A stretch of 64,000 bases of DNA from Deltaproteobacteria bacterium (GTDB lineage Bacteria > Desulfobacterota > Syntrophia > Syntrophales > JAFGHS01). The translations under genes were made by a program, and so were the position numbers. The stretch is from assembly GCA_016930075.1 (NCBI GenBank), contig JAFGHS010000118.1, positions 1 through 64,000 of the forward strand, given 5' to 3'. The notes below the pieces were generated by a model. It was not told the origin of the DNA. It saw only the letters and a list, made by a program, of their open reading frames with translations, and ran no database searches. Position 1 is the first letter of the stretch. Every line of letters begins with the position of its first letter. Below, one piece after another: positions 56,160 through 64,000 of this stretch.

Positions 56160-57293
56160 ATGGAAACGATGGGCACAAACAACGTCATTTTTCTGGAAGT
56201 CATTGAATGGTTTGACGAATCGGGAAGGGAGCTGGTTCACAGGATTCCCGAGAGCGGCTCTGGCGAAATCAAATGGGGCGCCCAGTTGACCGTAAGGGAA
56301 AGCCAGGCCGCCGTTTTCTTTTACAAAGGCCGGGCCTATGACGCCATCGGCCCGGGCAGGCATACCCTGAAAACCGCCAACATCCCCGTTTTAACCAAGA
56401 TCCTGAGCATCCCCTGGGGCATGACCAGCCCCTTGCGGGCAGAGGTGTATCTCACCAACATGAAGGTGTTTCCCAACTTGAAGTGGGGAACCCGCGATCC
56501 CGTCGCCTTCAGGGATTCGGAGCTGGGTCTCATCCGGCTTCGGGCATTCGGCATGTTCAACATCCGCATCCTTCAGCCCGTTCTTTTCATCAACAGCCTC
56601 GTCGGCACCCAGGGCGTCTATACCACCGATGAAATTGAGGACTATCTGAGCAAGGTCATTGTTTCCAGATTCAACGACCTTATGGGCGAGGACATCGATA
56701 CGATCTTCAACCTGCCGTCCCGCTACAACAACCTGTCGGAAAACCTGAAACAGCGCATCCAGGAAGACCTCGGCCAGTTCGGCCTCGGCCTGACCGATCT
56801 TTACATCAACGCCATCACGCCGCCGCCGGAGGTCCAGAAGGCCATCGACGACAAGAGCCGCCTCGGCGTGTTCGACGATCTTGACAAACTCATCAAAATG
56901 AAAGCCGCCATGGCCATGGAATCGGCTGCGCAGAACCAGGGCGAAGCGGGCGCCGGGCTGGGGATGGGTATGGGATTCATGATGCCCGCCATGTTTGCCG
57001 AGGCCTTCAAGGGCGGCGGGGGGACGTCATCCGCCCCGGCAGAAACAGTGAAATGCCCGGACTGCGGCAAGCCCATCGGACGGAAGGCAAAATTCTGCTC
57101 CCACTGCGGGCGCCAAATCCTGGTATTTCAGCAGTGCCCTCAGTGCAGCGCGCAGCTCGCGCCGGATGCCAAGTTCTGCCATCAGTGCGGCCGGCCCGTC
57201 GAAGCAAAACCGGAGCAGAAAAAATGCCCCAAGTGCGGCCACGACAACTTAACCAACGCCACGTTCTGTAATCAGTGCGGTGAACGAATATAA
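56160..57293 (+). CDS. SPFH-domain protein with three C-terminal zinc ribbons (YdjI-like)
   Basis: 'NNVIFLEVIEWFDESGRELVHRIPESGSGEIKWGAQLTVRESQAAVFFYKGRAYDAIGPGRHTLKTANIP' plus CPDCG..FCSHCG, CPQCS..FCHQCG, CPKCG..FCNQCG. Confidence 0.88.
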   Translation: METMGTNNVIFLEVIEWFDESGRELVHRIPESGSGEIKWGAQLTVRESQAAVFFYKGRAYDAIGPGRHTLKTANIPVLTKILSIPWGMTSPLRAEVYLTNMKVFPNLKWGTRDPVAFRDSELGLIRLRAFGMFNIRILQPVLFINSLVGTQGVYTTDEIEDYLSKVIVSRFNDLMGEDIDTIFNLPSRYNNLSENLKQRIQEDLGQFGLGLTDLYINAITPPPEVQKAIDDKSRLGVFDDLDKLIKMKAAMAMESAAQNQGEAGAGLGMGMGFMMPAMFAEAFKGGGGTSSAPAETVKCPDCGKPIGRKAKFCSHCGRQILVFQQCPQCSAQLAPDAKFCHQCGRPVEAKPEQKKCPKCGHDNLTNATFCNQCGERI

Positions 57294-58680
57294 CTGGAAA
57301 ATAGAGCATCAGTGTCCCCAGTGCGGCGCGCCGGTCATTCTCGATGAAGCGGACCGTCTGCTGTTTTGCCCCTTTTGCCGGACACGGCTTTATCTCACCA
57401 CGCCCGATCACTTCCGCTATCATATCCCCATTGCTGCAATCAATTCCGCCGACCTGGTTTATATTCCTTACTGGCGGCTGAAGGGCAACGGTTTTTTAGT
57501 CCAGGCGCGCGAAGTTGCCCCCCGTTTCATCGACATCAACAGCCTTGCCGTGGATAACAAGAAACTCCCAGCCTCATTAGGTTTGAGGCCCCAGGTGATG
57601 AATCTGAAGTTCACATCGCCCGATATGCCGGGACGGTTCCTGCAGGCGAACATGTCATCTGCGGGAATCATGAAGAATATGGACAAAATGATAGATGCTG
57701 CCAGCCCGGAAAAGATCATGAAGACAGACATGGTTTTTACCGAGATCATGAAGAATATCGAAAAAGCGGGACCCATTGTCACACTGGGACGGTCTCTGAT
57801 GGCAGATTTGCTCGTTGCGGGACTGATGAGCGACAAAGACATCATGGGGGATGCCGCCATGCCGGAAAGTGCAGTTTTTTATCACACGGTTATTGGAGAA
57901 GTGATCAGTCTGATTTACTCGCCCGGTTATATCGAAAAAGACATCCTGTATGACGCCTTCACCAGAAAACCGATACTTCCATGGCGGGAGGAGGAAATGC
58001 AGATTCTGCTGTCGGACGCAAAACCGCCGAACTGGCAGATCCGTTTTGTTTCAACTCTTTGCCCCCGCTGCGGGTGGGACCTGGAAGGCGAAAAGAATGC
58101 CGTCGTCATGACCTGCAGGAATTGCGACTCCGTGTGGAACTGCCCGAAAGATACATTTGAACCGGTTCCTTTTTCCGTCATGCCCAACACGTCGAAGGAT
58201 GCGGTCATGTACCTCCCTTTCTGGCGCATGACGCCCCGTTGTGAAGGGATCACGCTTTCCTCCTACGCCGATTTGATCCGTGCGGCCAACCTGCCGAAGG
58301 CCGTGCAGCCTGCCTACGAAACGCAACCCGTATATTTCTGGTCGCCGGCTTTCAAAGTAAATCCGGCATTGTTTATCAGGCTTGCCCGCCAGATGACCCT
58401 TCTGCAGCCTCCCGTCGAATTGAACGAGTCCTTCGGCGGCGCTTCCGTCCATTCGGCAACATTGCCCATGACGGAAGCCGTGGAAAGCATGATGATCACC
58501 CTCGCCTGCGTCATAACGGACAAGCGCCGCATGTATCCCAAACTCGCCAATATCAAAGCAACGGCCGACGACGTTATGCTTGTATACCACCCCTTCAGGA
58601 TCACGCTCCGGGAGCTCATTCACCTGTCGGCGCCCCTCGCCATCGACCGTCAAGCCCTGAACCTGGGCGTCCATTTATAG
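57280..58680 (+). CDS. Zinc-ribbon protein with duplicated ZnR + Y[IL]P[YF]WR modules
   Basis: GTG start inside the upstream gene (14-nt overlap); 'CPQCGAPVILDEADRLLFCPFC' and 'CPRCGWDLEG...MTCRNCDSVWNC'; motifs 'LVYIPYWRLKG' and 'VMYLPFWRMTP'. Confidence 0.78.
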   Translation: MNEYNWKIEHQCPQCGAPVILDEADRLLFCPFCRTRLYLTTPDHFRYHIPIAAINSADLVYIPYWRLKGNGFLVQAREVAPRFIDINSLAVDNKKLPASLGLRPQVMNLKFTSPDMPGRFLQANMSSAGIMKNMDKMIDAASPEKIMKTDMVFTEIMKNIEKAGPIVTLGRSLMADLLVAGLMSDKDIMGDAAMPESAVFYHTVIGEVISLIYSPGYIEKDILYDAFTRKPILPWREEEMQILLSDAKPPNWQIRFVSTLCPRCGWDLEGEKNAVVMTCRNCDSVWNCPKDTFEPVPFSVMPNTSKDAVMYLPFWRMTPRCEGITLSSYADLIRAANLPKAVQPAYETQPVYFWSPAFKVNPALFIRLARQMTLLQPPVELNESFGGASVHSATLPMTEAVESMMITLACVITDKRRMYPKLANIKATADDVMLVYHPFRITLRELIHLSAPLAIDRQALNLGVHL

Positions 58681-58791
58681 ACAGAAAGTCTTTGACTTGC
58701 CCGATGATCTTTACTATATCAGATAGCACCGACCTATCAGCGATTATTCGCACGATATAAATCACGACAATGAGGAGAAAGGAGATACATT

Positions 58792-59598
58792 ATGGATTTA
58801 GGCTTGAAGGACAAGGTCGCCATTGTGACCGGTTCAGGCGCCGGAATCGGCCGGATGATTGCCCTGATTTTGGCCGAGGAAGGGGCCCATGTGGTCATTA
58901 ACGATGTCGTAAAGGAAGCCGCAGACAGGGTTGCCGATGAAGTCAGGGCCAAGGGCGTGAAATCTCTGGCCTGTGTCGGAAATGTCGCGGACCAGGCATT
59001 CGCCAACGAAATGGTTGCCGCCGCCGTCAAAGAGTTCGGCCGTGTGGACATTCTTATCAATAATGCCGGCCGGGGCGTCAACTGGGAGGCCGGCAAGAAG
59101 CCTCGCCCGTTCGTCGAACAGGAAAAGGACGAGTGGAACTATCCGATCGATCTGTGCCTGTACGGAACCATGAACTGTACAAGGGCGGTTCTTCCCGGGA
59201 TGATCGAACAGAAATATGGAAAGATTGTCAATTGCATTTCGGACGCCGGCAGGATCGGCGAACCTTTCATGTCCGGTTATTCGGCGGCAAAAGGCGGGAT
59301 CGTTGCGTGGCAGAAGGCCATCGCCAAGGAAGTGGGCCGGTACAACATCAATATCAACGGCGTCTCCTTCGGAGCGACGTTGACGGAGAGGATCTCAAAG
59401 AGCCGCGAGGCCTCCAGGGCTGCAGATCCTGTCGCCTTTGCGAAACGGGAGGAATCCCAGTTGAAGATATACCCGTTGCGGCGACTGGCGGAACCGGAGG
59501 ATTCCGCAAGACCCGTTGTTTTCATGGCATCGGAGTGGGCCAGGCATATCACCGGCCAGACCCTGAGCGCCAGCGGCGGATTTTCCATGGTGTCGTGA
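58792..59598 (+). CDS. Short-chain dehydrogenase/reductase
   Basis: 'VAIVTGSGAGIGRMIALILAEEGAHVVINDVV', 'NNAG', 'GYSAAKGGIVAWQKAIAKEV'; GGAG RBS. Confidence 0.94.
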   Translation: MDLGLKDKVAIVTGSGAGIGRMIALILAEEGAHVVINDVVKEAADRVADEVRAKGVKSLACVGNVADQAFANEMVAAAVKEFGRVDILINNAGRGVNWEAGKKPRPFVEQEKDEWNYPIDLCLYGTMNCTRAVLPGMIEQKYGKIVNCISDAGRIGEPFMSGYSAAKGGIVAWQKAIAKEVGRYNININGVSFGATLTERISKSREASRAADPVAFAKREESQLKIYPLRRLAEPEDSARPVVFMASEWARHITGQTLSASGGFSMVS

Positions 59599-59702
59599 CC
59601 GCAAGGAAAATAGGCCCTGTCGTCCCAGACGCCGGTTTGGGATGCGGGACGATAAAATATCTGGATTCCGTCTTTCGAGACTGTGTCACAATTCGCTTTT
59701 TT

Positions 59703-59812
59703 GTCATTTCGACCGAAGGGAGAAATCCTTGTCCCGAACAAGGAGAGGGATCTAAAGCATCATATGAATAACTTCCGATTCCTCATCACGCCGCTGCGTG
59801 ATTCGGAATGAC
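59703..59812. repeat. Palindromic interspersed element (GTCATTTCGACCG...TTCGGAATGAC)
   Basis: GTCAT...ATGAC ends, intergenic, similar layout to other copies in the window. Confidence 0.5.
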
Positions 59813-59941
59813 AATTTTTTCTATTGTCACACGGTTTCTTCACCGGAATGACGGTCACATAGTGGGGACAGATTTGAAATCTGTCCCCACCCTTGCTTCG
59901 TCCCTGCTTTTGTAAAATTAGCCCCTCAAGGCAAGACGACA

Positions 59942-61180
59942 ATGGACAAACAAAAAAAAGGCATCTCACCTTTTTCCTTAGGTTTAATCCCCCTTTTCGT
60001 CCTGGCCCATTTCAGCCATCACGTCCTGACGGCGCTGACCGTGCCGCTCATGCCGTTTATCCGCGACAGCTTCCATCTGGATTACACCCAGTCGGGATGG
60101 GTCGTGTCCGCCTTTACACTATCTTACGGCATGGCCCAGTTGCCTTCCGGATGGCTTGCCGACCGGCTCGACACGCGCAAACTGATCACCCTGGGAATTT
60201 CCGGCGTGGCGGCGGCGGGCTTGCTGGTGGGGCTTTCACAAACCTATGTCATGATGATTTGCTGCCTCGTGCTGATGGGCGCCCTCGGCGGCGGGTATCA
60301 TCCGTCCGCACCGCCCTTGATCTCACAGTCCGTTGAACTGGAAAAGCGAGGCAGGGCTCTGGGCTACCACAACATCGGCGGAAGCGGCAGCTATTTCCTG
60401 ACGCCGATCATCGGCGTCGCCATCGCCAATGCCCTGGGATGGCGGAGTTCCTACATCATTCTGGCGATTCCCACGATCATCATCGGACTGGTGCTGTACG
60501 TTCTGATAAAAAAGCACACGGTCAAACAGACCATCGACGGAGCCTCCTCGCCATCAGCGACCGCTGAAAAACAAGACGGGCGGCCCGCAGGAAATAACCG
60601 CCGCCTGACGGCTTTTATCATCCTGAGCACCTTCACATCGGCGGTCATCGGCGCGACATGCGCCTTTATCCCTCTGTATCTGGTGGATCATTTCAAACTC
60701 AGCGAAGCGCAGGCCGGCTTATATCTTGCGCTGATCTTCTCCACAGGCGTCTGGATGAATCCCATCGGCGGCTATCTGTCGGACCGCTTCGGCAGCATTC
60801 CCGTCATCCTCACCATCTGTTTCCTTGCCGGGCCGTTTATCTTTCTTCTGAACATCGTCCCGAACGGACCGGCCATTATTATTCTGCTTCTTGGCCTGGG
60901 CATCATTATGAGCGTCCGCATGCCGACCTCGGAGTTGTTCATCGTCGGCGAAACCTCTGCACGCAACCGCTCCACGATCCTCGGCATCTATTATTTTACG
61001 GCCATGGAGGCGGGCGGCATCCTGAACCCCGTGATGGGGCGACTCATCGACCGTTTCGGCTTTTACACAAGCTTTACCAGTGCCGCCGTATTTCTCTTTT
61101 GCATCACCCTTGTCTGCGCGTTTTTCCTCAAAAAGAAATCCGACGACAAGGGGCGAATGCCTGATATCCAGCCTTCATAA
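59942..61180 (+). CDS. MFS transporter
   Basis: 12-TM pattern; 'LDYTQSGWVVSAFTLSYGMAQLPSGWLADRLDTRKLITLGISG', 'MNPIGGYLSDRFGSIPVIL'. Confidence 0.94.
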   Translation: MDKQKKGISPFSLGLIPLFVLAHFSHHVLTALTVPLMPFIRDSFHLDYTQSGWVVSAFTLSYGMAQLPSGWLADRLDTRKLITLGISGVAAAGLLVGLSQTYVMMICCLVLMGALGGGYHPSAPPLISQSVELEKRGRALGYHNIGGSGSYFLTPIIGVAIANALGWRSSYIILAIPTIIIGLVLYVLIKKHTVKQTIDGASSPSATAEKQDGRPAGNNRRLTAFIILSTFTSAVIGATCAFIPLYLVDHFKLSEAQAGLYLALIFSTGVWMNPIGGYLSDRFGSIPVILTICFLAGPFIFLLNIVPNGPAIIILLLGLGIIMSVRMPTSELFIVGETSARNRSTILGIYYFTAMEAGGILNPVMGRLIDRFGFYTSFTSAAVFLFCITLVCAFFLKKKSDDKGRMPDIQPS

Positions 61181-61238
61181 CAAGGGATATAAATAGACGC
61201 ACCATCAAGCCGATGATGCGAATGCCGTAAGTGAGCAT

Positions 61239-61592
61239 TTATTTTGCCGACAAGCCTTTTCTGATTTGATCCAGGGCGTCTTTGGTCTGCGGAGCCAGGG
61301 CAAAAAAATTGTTTAGCTTATCGCATGCATAGTCATCACAGTGGGCGCAATTCGCAACGGCTTTTTTCAGGCCGCATATCCGGATATCGCAGACGGCACA
61401 GTGCCTGAAAAGCCGACCGTTTGTCGACAGGCAGCCGTCGCAGTACATTTCTTCCGGTTTGAGAGGCGCCTGATACAGCTTCGACCATTCCGCAGCAACT
61501 TTTTTCCTCTTCTCGTCATCATCCTCGCGGGTGGCAATCAACGTGGCGCATTCGGTACAATTGAGTCCGCAATAAGCAGTCATTTTCTCCAT
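61239..61592 (-). CDS. DUF3795-like cysteine-rich protein
   Basis: 'MTAYCGLNCTECATLIAT...YCDGCLSTNGRLFRHCAVCDIRICGLKKAVANCAHCDDYACDKLNNFF'. Confidence 0.9.
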   Translation of the reverse strand: MEKMTAYCGLNCTECATLIATREDDDEKRKKVAAEWSKLYQAPLKPEEMYCDGCLSTNGRLFRHCAVCDIRICGLKKAVANCAHCDDYACDKLNNFFALAPQTKDALDQIRKGLSAK

Positions 61593-61668
61593 GCCTGTCT
61601 CCTTTCATCTGGGCGTAACCACTTTATTTTCTGCGATAAGCGAAACGATGCCGGAAGTTTGGCCGGAA

Positions 61669-62061
61669 TTAACTCCGCTCGACAAACTCGACAATATTGC
61701 CGTCCGGGTCCTTGACCATGGCGATGCGGACGCCGGGCCGGTTTTCCCTCTCCGGTACCGTAAATTCGACACCCTTTGCTTTCAGTTCGGCGCACAGTTC
61801 GGACAGGTTTGTGATGACAAAAGTCACATAACGGAAGCCCACCTGCTTTTCCAGGCCGATGGCGCCTTTCGGCGGTACGTTTTTCGTCTCAATGAGTTTA
61901 AAATCGCTTTCGCCGAAACGCAGGCGATGCATCGTCCCGAACCACAGAGGCATGGTTCCTACAAACTCCAACCCCAGTGTGTGTTGATAAAAATCAAGGC
62001 TCGCCTTGATATCGCCGGCAATAATGCCGAGGTCCAATGAATTTTTAGCCGGTTTCATCAT
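61669..62061 (-). CDS. VOC/glyoxalase-family protein
   Basis: 'LDLGIIAGDIKASLDFYQHTLGLEFVGTMPL...RIAMVKDPDGNIVEFVE'. Confidence 0.9.
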   Translation of the reverse strand: MMKPAKNSLDLGIIAGDIKASLDFYQHTLGLEFVGTMPLWFGTMHRLRFGESDFKLIETKNVPPKGAIGLEKQVGFRYVTFVITNLSELCAELKAKGVEFTVPERENRPGVRIAMVKDPDGNIVEFVERS

Positions 62062-62108
62062 ATTGTGTCATCCCTTTCTTTTGACAGGTAACTTCGTAAA
62101 AAAGAATT

Positions 62109-62187
62109 GTCATACCGGCGAAAGCCGGTATCCAGAAATATTAATTGATTTAAAAATATACTGGACCCCGGCTTTCGCCGGGGTGAC
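62109..62187. repeat. Palindromic interspersed element (GTCATACCGGCGAAAGCCGGTATCCAG...CTGGACCCCGGCTTTCGCCGGGGTGAC)
   Basis: Two GC-rich hairpins with GTATCCAG/CTGGA arms; core shared with 44448-44526. Confidence 0.75.
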
Positions 62188-62245
62188 GACCTATTATAAA
62201 ACCATCGACAATGGTCACAATCACGATATTTCCACAAAGCCCGCT

Positions 62246-63706
62246 TTACCAGGGCTTTTCCTTTGCCGCGCACTCCCCGGCGATCCTGCCGAAGGCCAGA
62301 GCTTCGGGCAGGTTGCTTCCGCCCTGATAGAGATGGCCGAAAAAAGACCCAAGCTCGCCGGGCGTGTAAAGCCTCGGGATGATGTTCCCCTCCGTATCGA
62401 GGGTCTGTGCAAAACGGTTGTGCCGCGGGCCGCCCTGGGTATTGACGATGGACAAACAAAACTCCGCCGCATAATAAGGCGGCGTTACAATTAAGCGACG
62501 TGAATCGGCCGGTCTGCCGAAGGCATCGTCCGCTTGGGCTGAATGGTCCTTATTGTTCTGCCCAACGCTTTGCTTCAGCCCCGTCGGATCGATTCCCGTT
62601 CTGGCAGCCAGTTCCTCCAAGGTGTTGGCTTTGATGATCCATCCCTTCGCAATCTCAGCGCTGTTGTCTTCGCTCCAGTCATCAAAACCCCGGATGGATG
62701 CGTAGCCGACCATGCCGCCCGTCATCCGGTACAGGGGCCCCTTCAACCTCTGGGTTTCATCGAAAATCAGATAACAGGGAAGATTCGGATAACAGGCCGC
62801 CTCATGATCGAAATAGGTGACCTCCAGCGGCTCCTTCCGGAACGTCAGACGCTTGGCCTCGTTCATGAACCGCCTGCCCGTTTTATTAACGAAGATAAAA
62901 CCGCCCCGCGTTTTTTGAAACGGAAAGGCGCAGCCATATTGATCTGCGGGGCCCTTAAACGACAGCCCCATAAACGCCACATTGACGAAATGCCAGGGAT
63001 CGGCCCCCACGGCCGCCGCCATTCGCACGCCGTCCCCCGTGTTATAAGGGGTGCCGAAAGGATACAGCCGGACGCCGGGGAAATTGTAGTACCCCTGCAA
63101 TTGCGGATCATTCTCATAGCCGCCGGTTGAAAGGATCACGCCCCGGTTCGCCCGGATGGCTTCTTCCTTCCCGTCCTTTTCGATAACAACACCGAGGACG
63201 GCCTTTGTGGCCGGGTCCTGAACAAGTTTCCGCGCCCGTGTCCCGTATAAAACCGGAATGCCCCGCTTTTCCACATTTTGCGCCAGAATTTCGAATACCT
63301 TGTTGCCCGTTCCGGCCATCCAGTGATCCAGGGCCTCAGCGCCGGGAAGGGTGGGAAACATGGCAGACCCCTTGCTGACGAGCTTTAGGGGAACGCCGAG
63401 GGCATCCAGTTTCCCCGGCAGGTCATGGAGGGCCTCGGCAAGAGCCCAAATGAGGTCTTCATCGGCCACGGTTCCGAAGGAAAGGGCCTGATAATATTTA
63501 ACGGCCCCGGCGACATCTCCGGGCAGGCGCATGGGCCCCAGGGCGCAAGCCGTATTGCCGCCGCCGAAAGGCGCTTTTTCGATGAGCAGGACTTTCACGC
63601 CCGCGTCGTGGGCCGCAATGGCCGCGCAGGCTCCTGCCCCCCCATATCCTAAAACAACCACATCGGCTACCCGTTCCCATGTTACATCTGCTTGCGCTGC
63701 TGTCAT
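62246..63706 (-). CDS. FAD-dependent oxidoreductase, fumarate reductase/3-ketosteroid dehydrogenase-like
   Basis: 'ADVVVLGYGGAGACAAIAAHDAGVKVLLIEKAPFGGGNTACA', 'GVILSTGGYENDPQL', 'PRLYTPGELGSFFGHLYQGGSNLPEALAFGRIAGECAA'. Confidence 0.92.
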   Translation of the reverse strand: MTAAQADVTWERVADVVVLGYGGAGACAAIAAHDAGVKVLLIEKAPFGGGNTACALGPMRLPGDVAGAVKYYQALSFGTVADEDLIWALAEALHDLPGKLDALGVPLKLVSKGSAMFPTLPGAEALDHWMAGTGNKVFEILAQNVEKRGIPVLYGTRARKLVQDPATKAVLGVVIEKDGKEEAIRANRGVILSTGGYENDPQLQGYYNFPGVRLYPFGTPYNTGDGVRMAAAVGADPWHFVNVAFMGLSFKGPADQYGCAFPFQKTRGGFIFVNKTGRRFMNEAKRLTFRKEPLEVTYFDHEAACYPNLPCYLIFDETQRLKGPLYRMTGGMVGYASIRGFDDWSEDNSAEIAKGWIIKANTLEELAARTGIDPTGLKQSVGQNNKDHSAQADDAFGRPADSRRLIVTPPYYAAEFCLSIVNTQGGPRHNRFAQTLDTEGNIIPRLYTPGELGSFFGHLYQGGSNLPEALAFGRIAGECAAKEKPW

Positions 63707-63923
63707 TTACAAATCCTCCGCACGATAGGTGATTCCTTCAGTAATCCGCTCTGGTGTATCGGCAAGCCGCCCTCCGAAAGACAGGGCATCGGAAAGGTTG
63801 TATTGCGCCGATGATCTTCAACTTGAAAATTGCCGCAACGGTATTTCGTTTTTGACTTCCTGTCAATTCCCGTTATAATGCCAACCAATTGAACGACTGT
63901 ACCTCAAAGGGAGCATCTTCATT

Positions 63924-64000
63924 ATGAAGGCATCTTATAAAGCCGCCCTCCTGTCGGCTTTCTTATGTCCCGGCGCCGGCCAGTTCTATTTAAGAAAATA
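63924..64000 (+). CDS. Partial CDS running off window end (MKASYKAALLSAFLCPGAGQFYLRK...)
   Basis: ATG with AAAGGGAG upstream; open to the window end; hydrophobic 'LLSAFLCPGAGQFYL' N-terminus. Confidence 0.5.
   Translation, partial: MKASYKAALLSAFLCPGAGQFYLRK

Noticed and set aside
1-64000. CRISPR arrays, tRNA, rRNA, integrase or phage structural genes
   Set aside because: No regularly spaced repeats, no tRNA cloverleaf or rRNA-like stretch, and no integrase/capsid/terminase-like ORF were recognised on reading; a tRNAscan/Infernal run would be decisive.

Overview
This 64 kb window is a gene-dense chromosomal segment with about 50 supportable CDSs. Gene content (separate IMP cyclohydrolase and AICAR transformylase, FeoAB fusion, acyl-CoA dehydrogenase, enoyl-CoA hydratase, several SDRs, KdsB) suggests an anaerobic Gram-negative bacterium, perhaps Desulfobacterota/Syntrophales-like; this taxonomic guess is inference only. 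Main blocks, in order: orphan RHH-type protein; HpaB/AbfD-family flavoprotein; split purine-pathway genes; a deoxyhypusine-synthase-like protein coupled to kdsB; a bioYMN-type ECF transporter; tetR-tolC-MFP-RND efflux operon; MATE; feoAB; VKOR-thioredoxin fusion; YgiQ-type radical SAM; tandem SDRs; adk; lepA; hemW-like; a single-polypeptide restriction-modification enzyme; an MBL hydrolase; a VOC / multi-PAS hybrid kinase / VOC cassette; an M16 peptidase pair; slipin/NfeD; coaBC; M23 peptidase; acyl-CoA dehydrogenase; an overlapping SPFH/zinc-ribbon gene pair; MFS; and an FAD oxidoreductase. No rRNA, tRNA, CRISPR array, transposase or prophage was recognised. The most interesting items are the overlapping SPFH plus zinc-ribbon pair (56160-58680), two paralogous exported-looking VOC proteins flanking a PAS kinase (40323-44359), an HpaB-family enzyme lacking three of four AbfD Fe-S ligands, a deoxyhypusine-synthase-like protein of unclear function, a 38-aa single-TM sORF missed by the ORF track (38798-38914), an AT-rich specificity region inside the RM enzyme, and a family of GTCAT...ATGAC palindromic elements. 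No database search was possible; all family calls are from reading the translated sequence.
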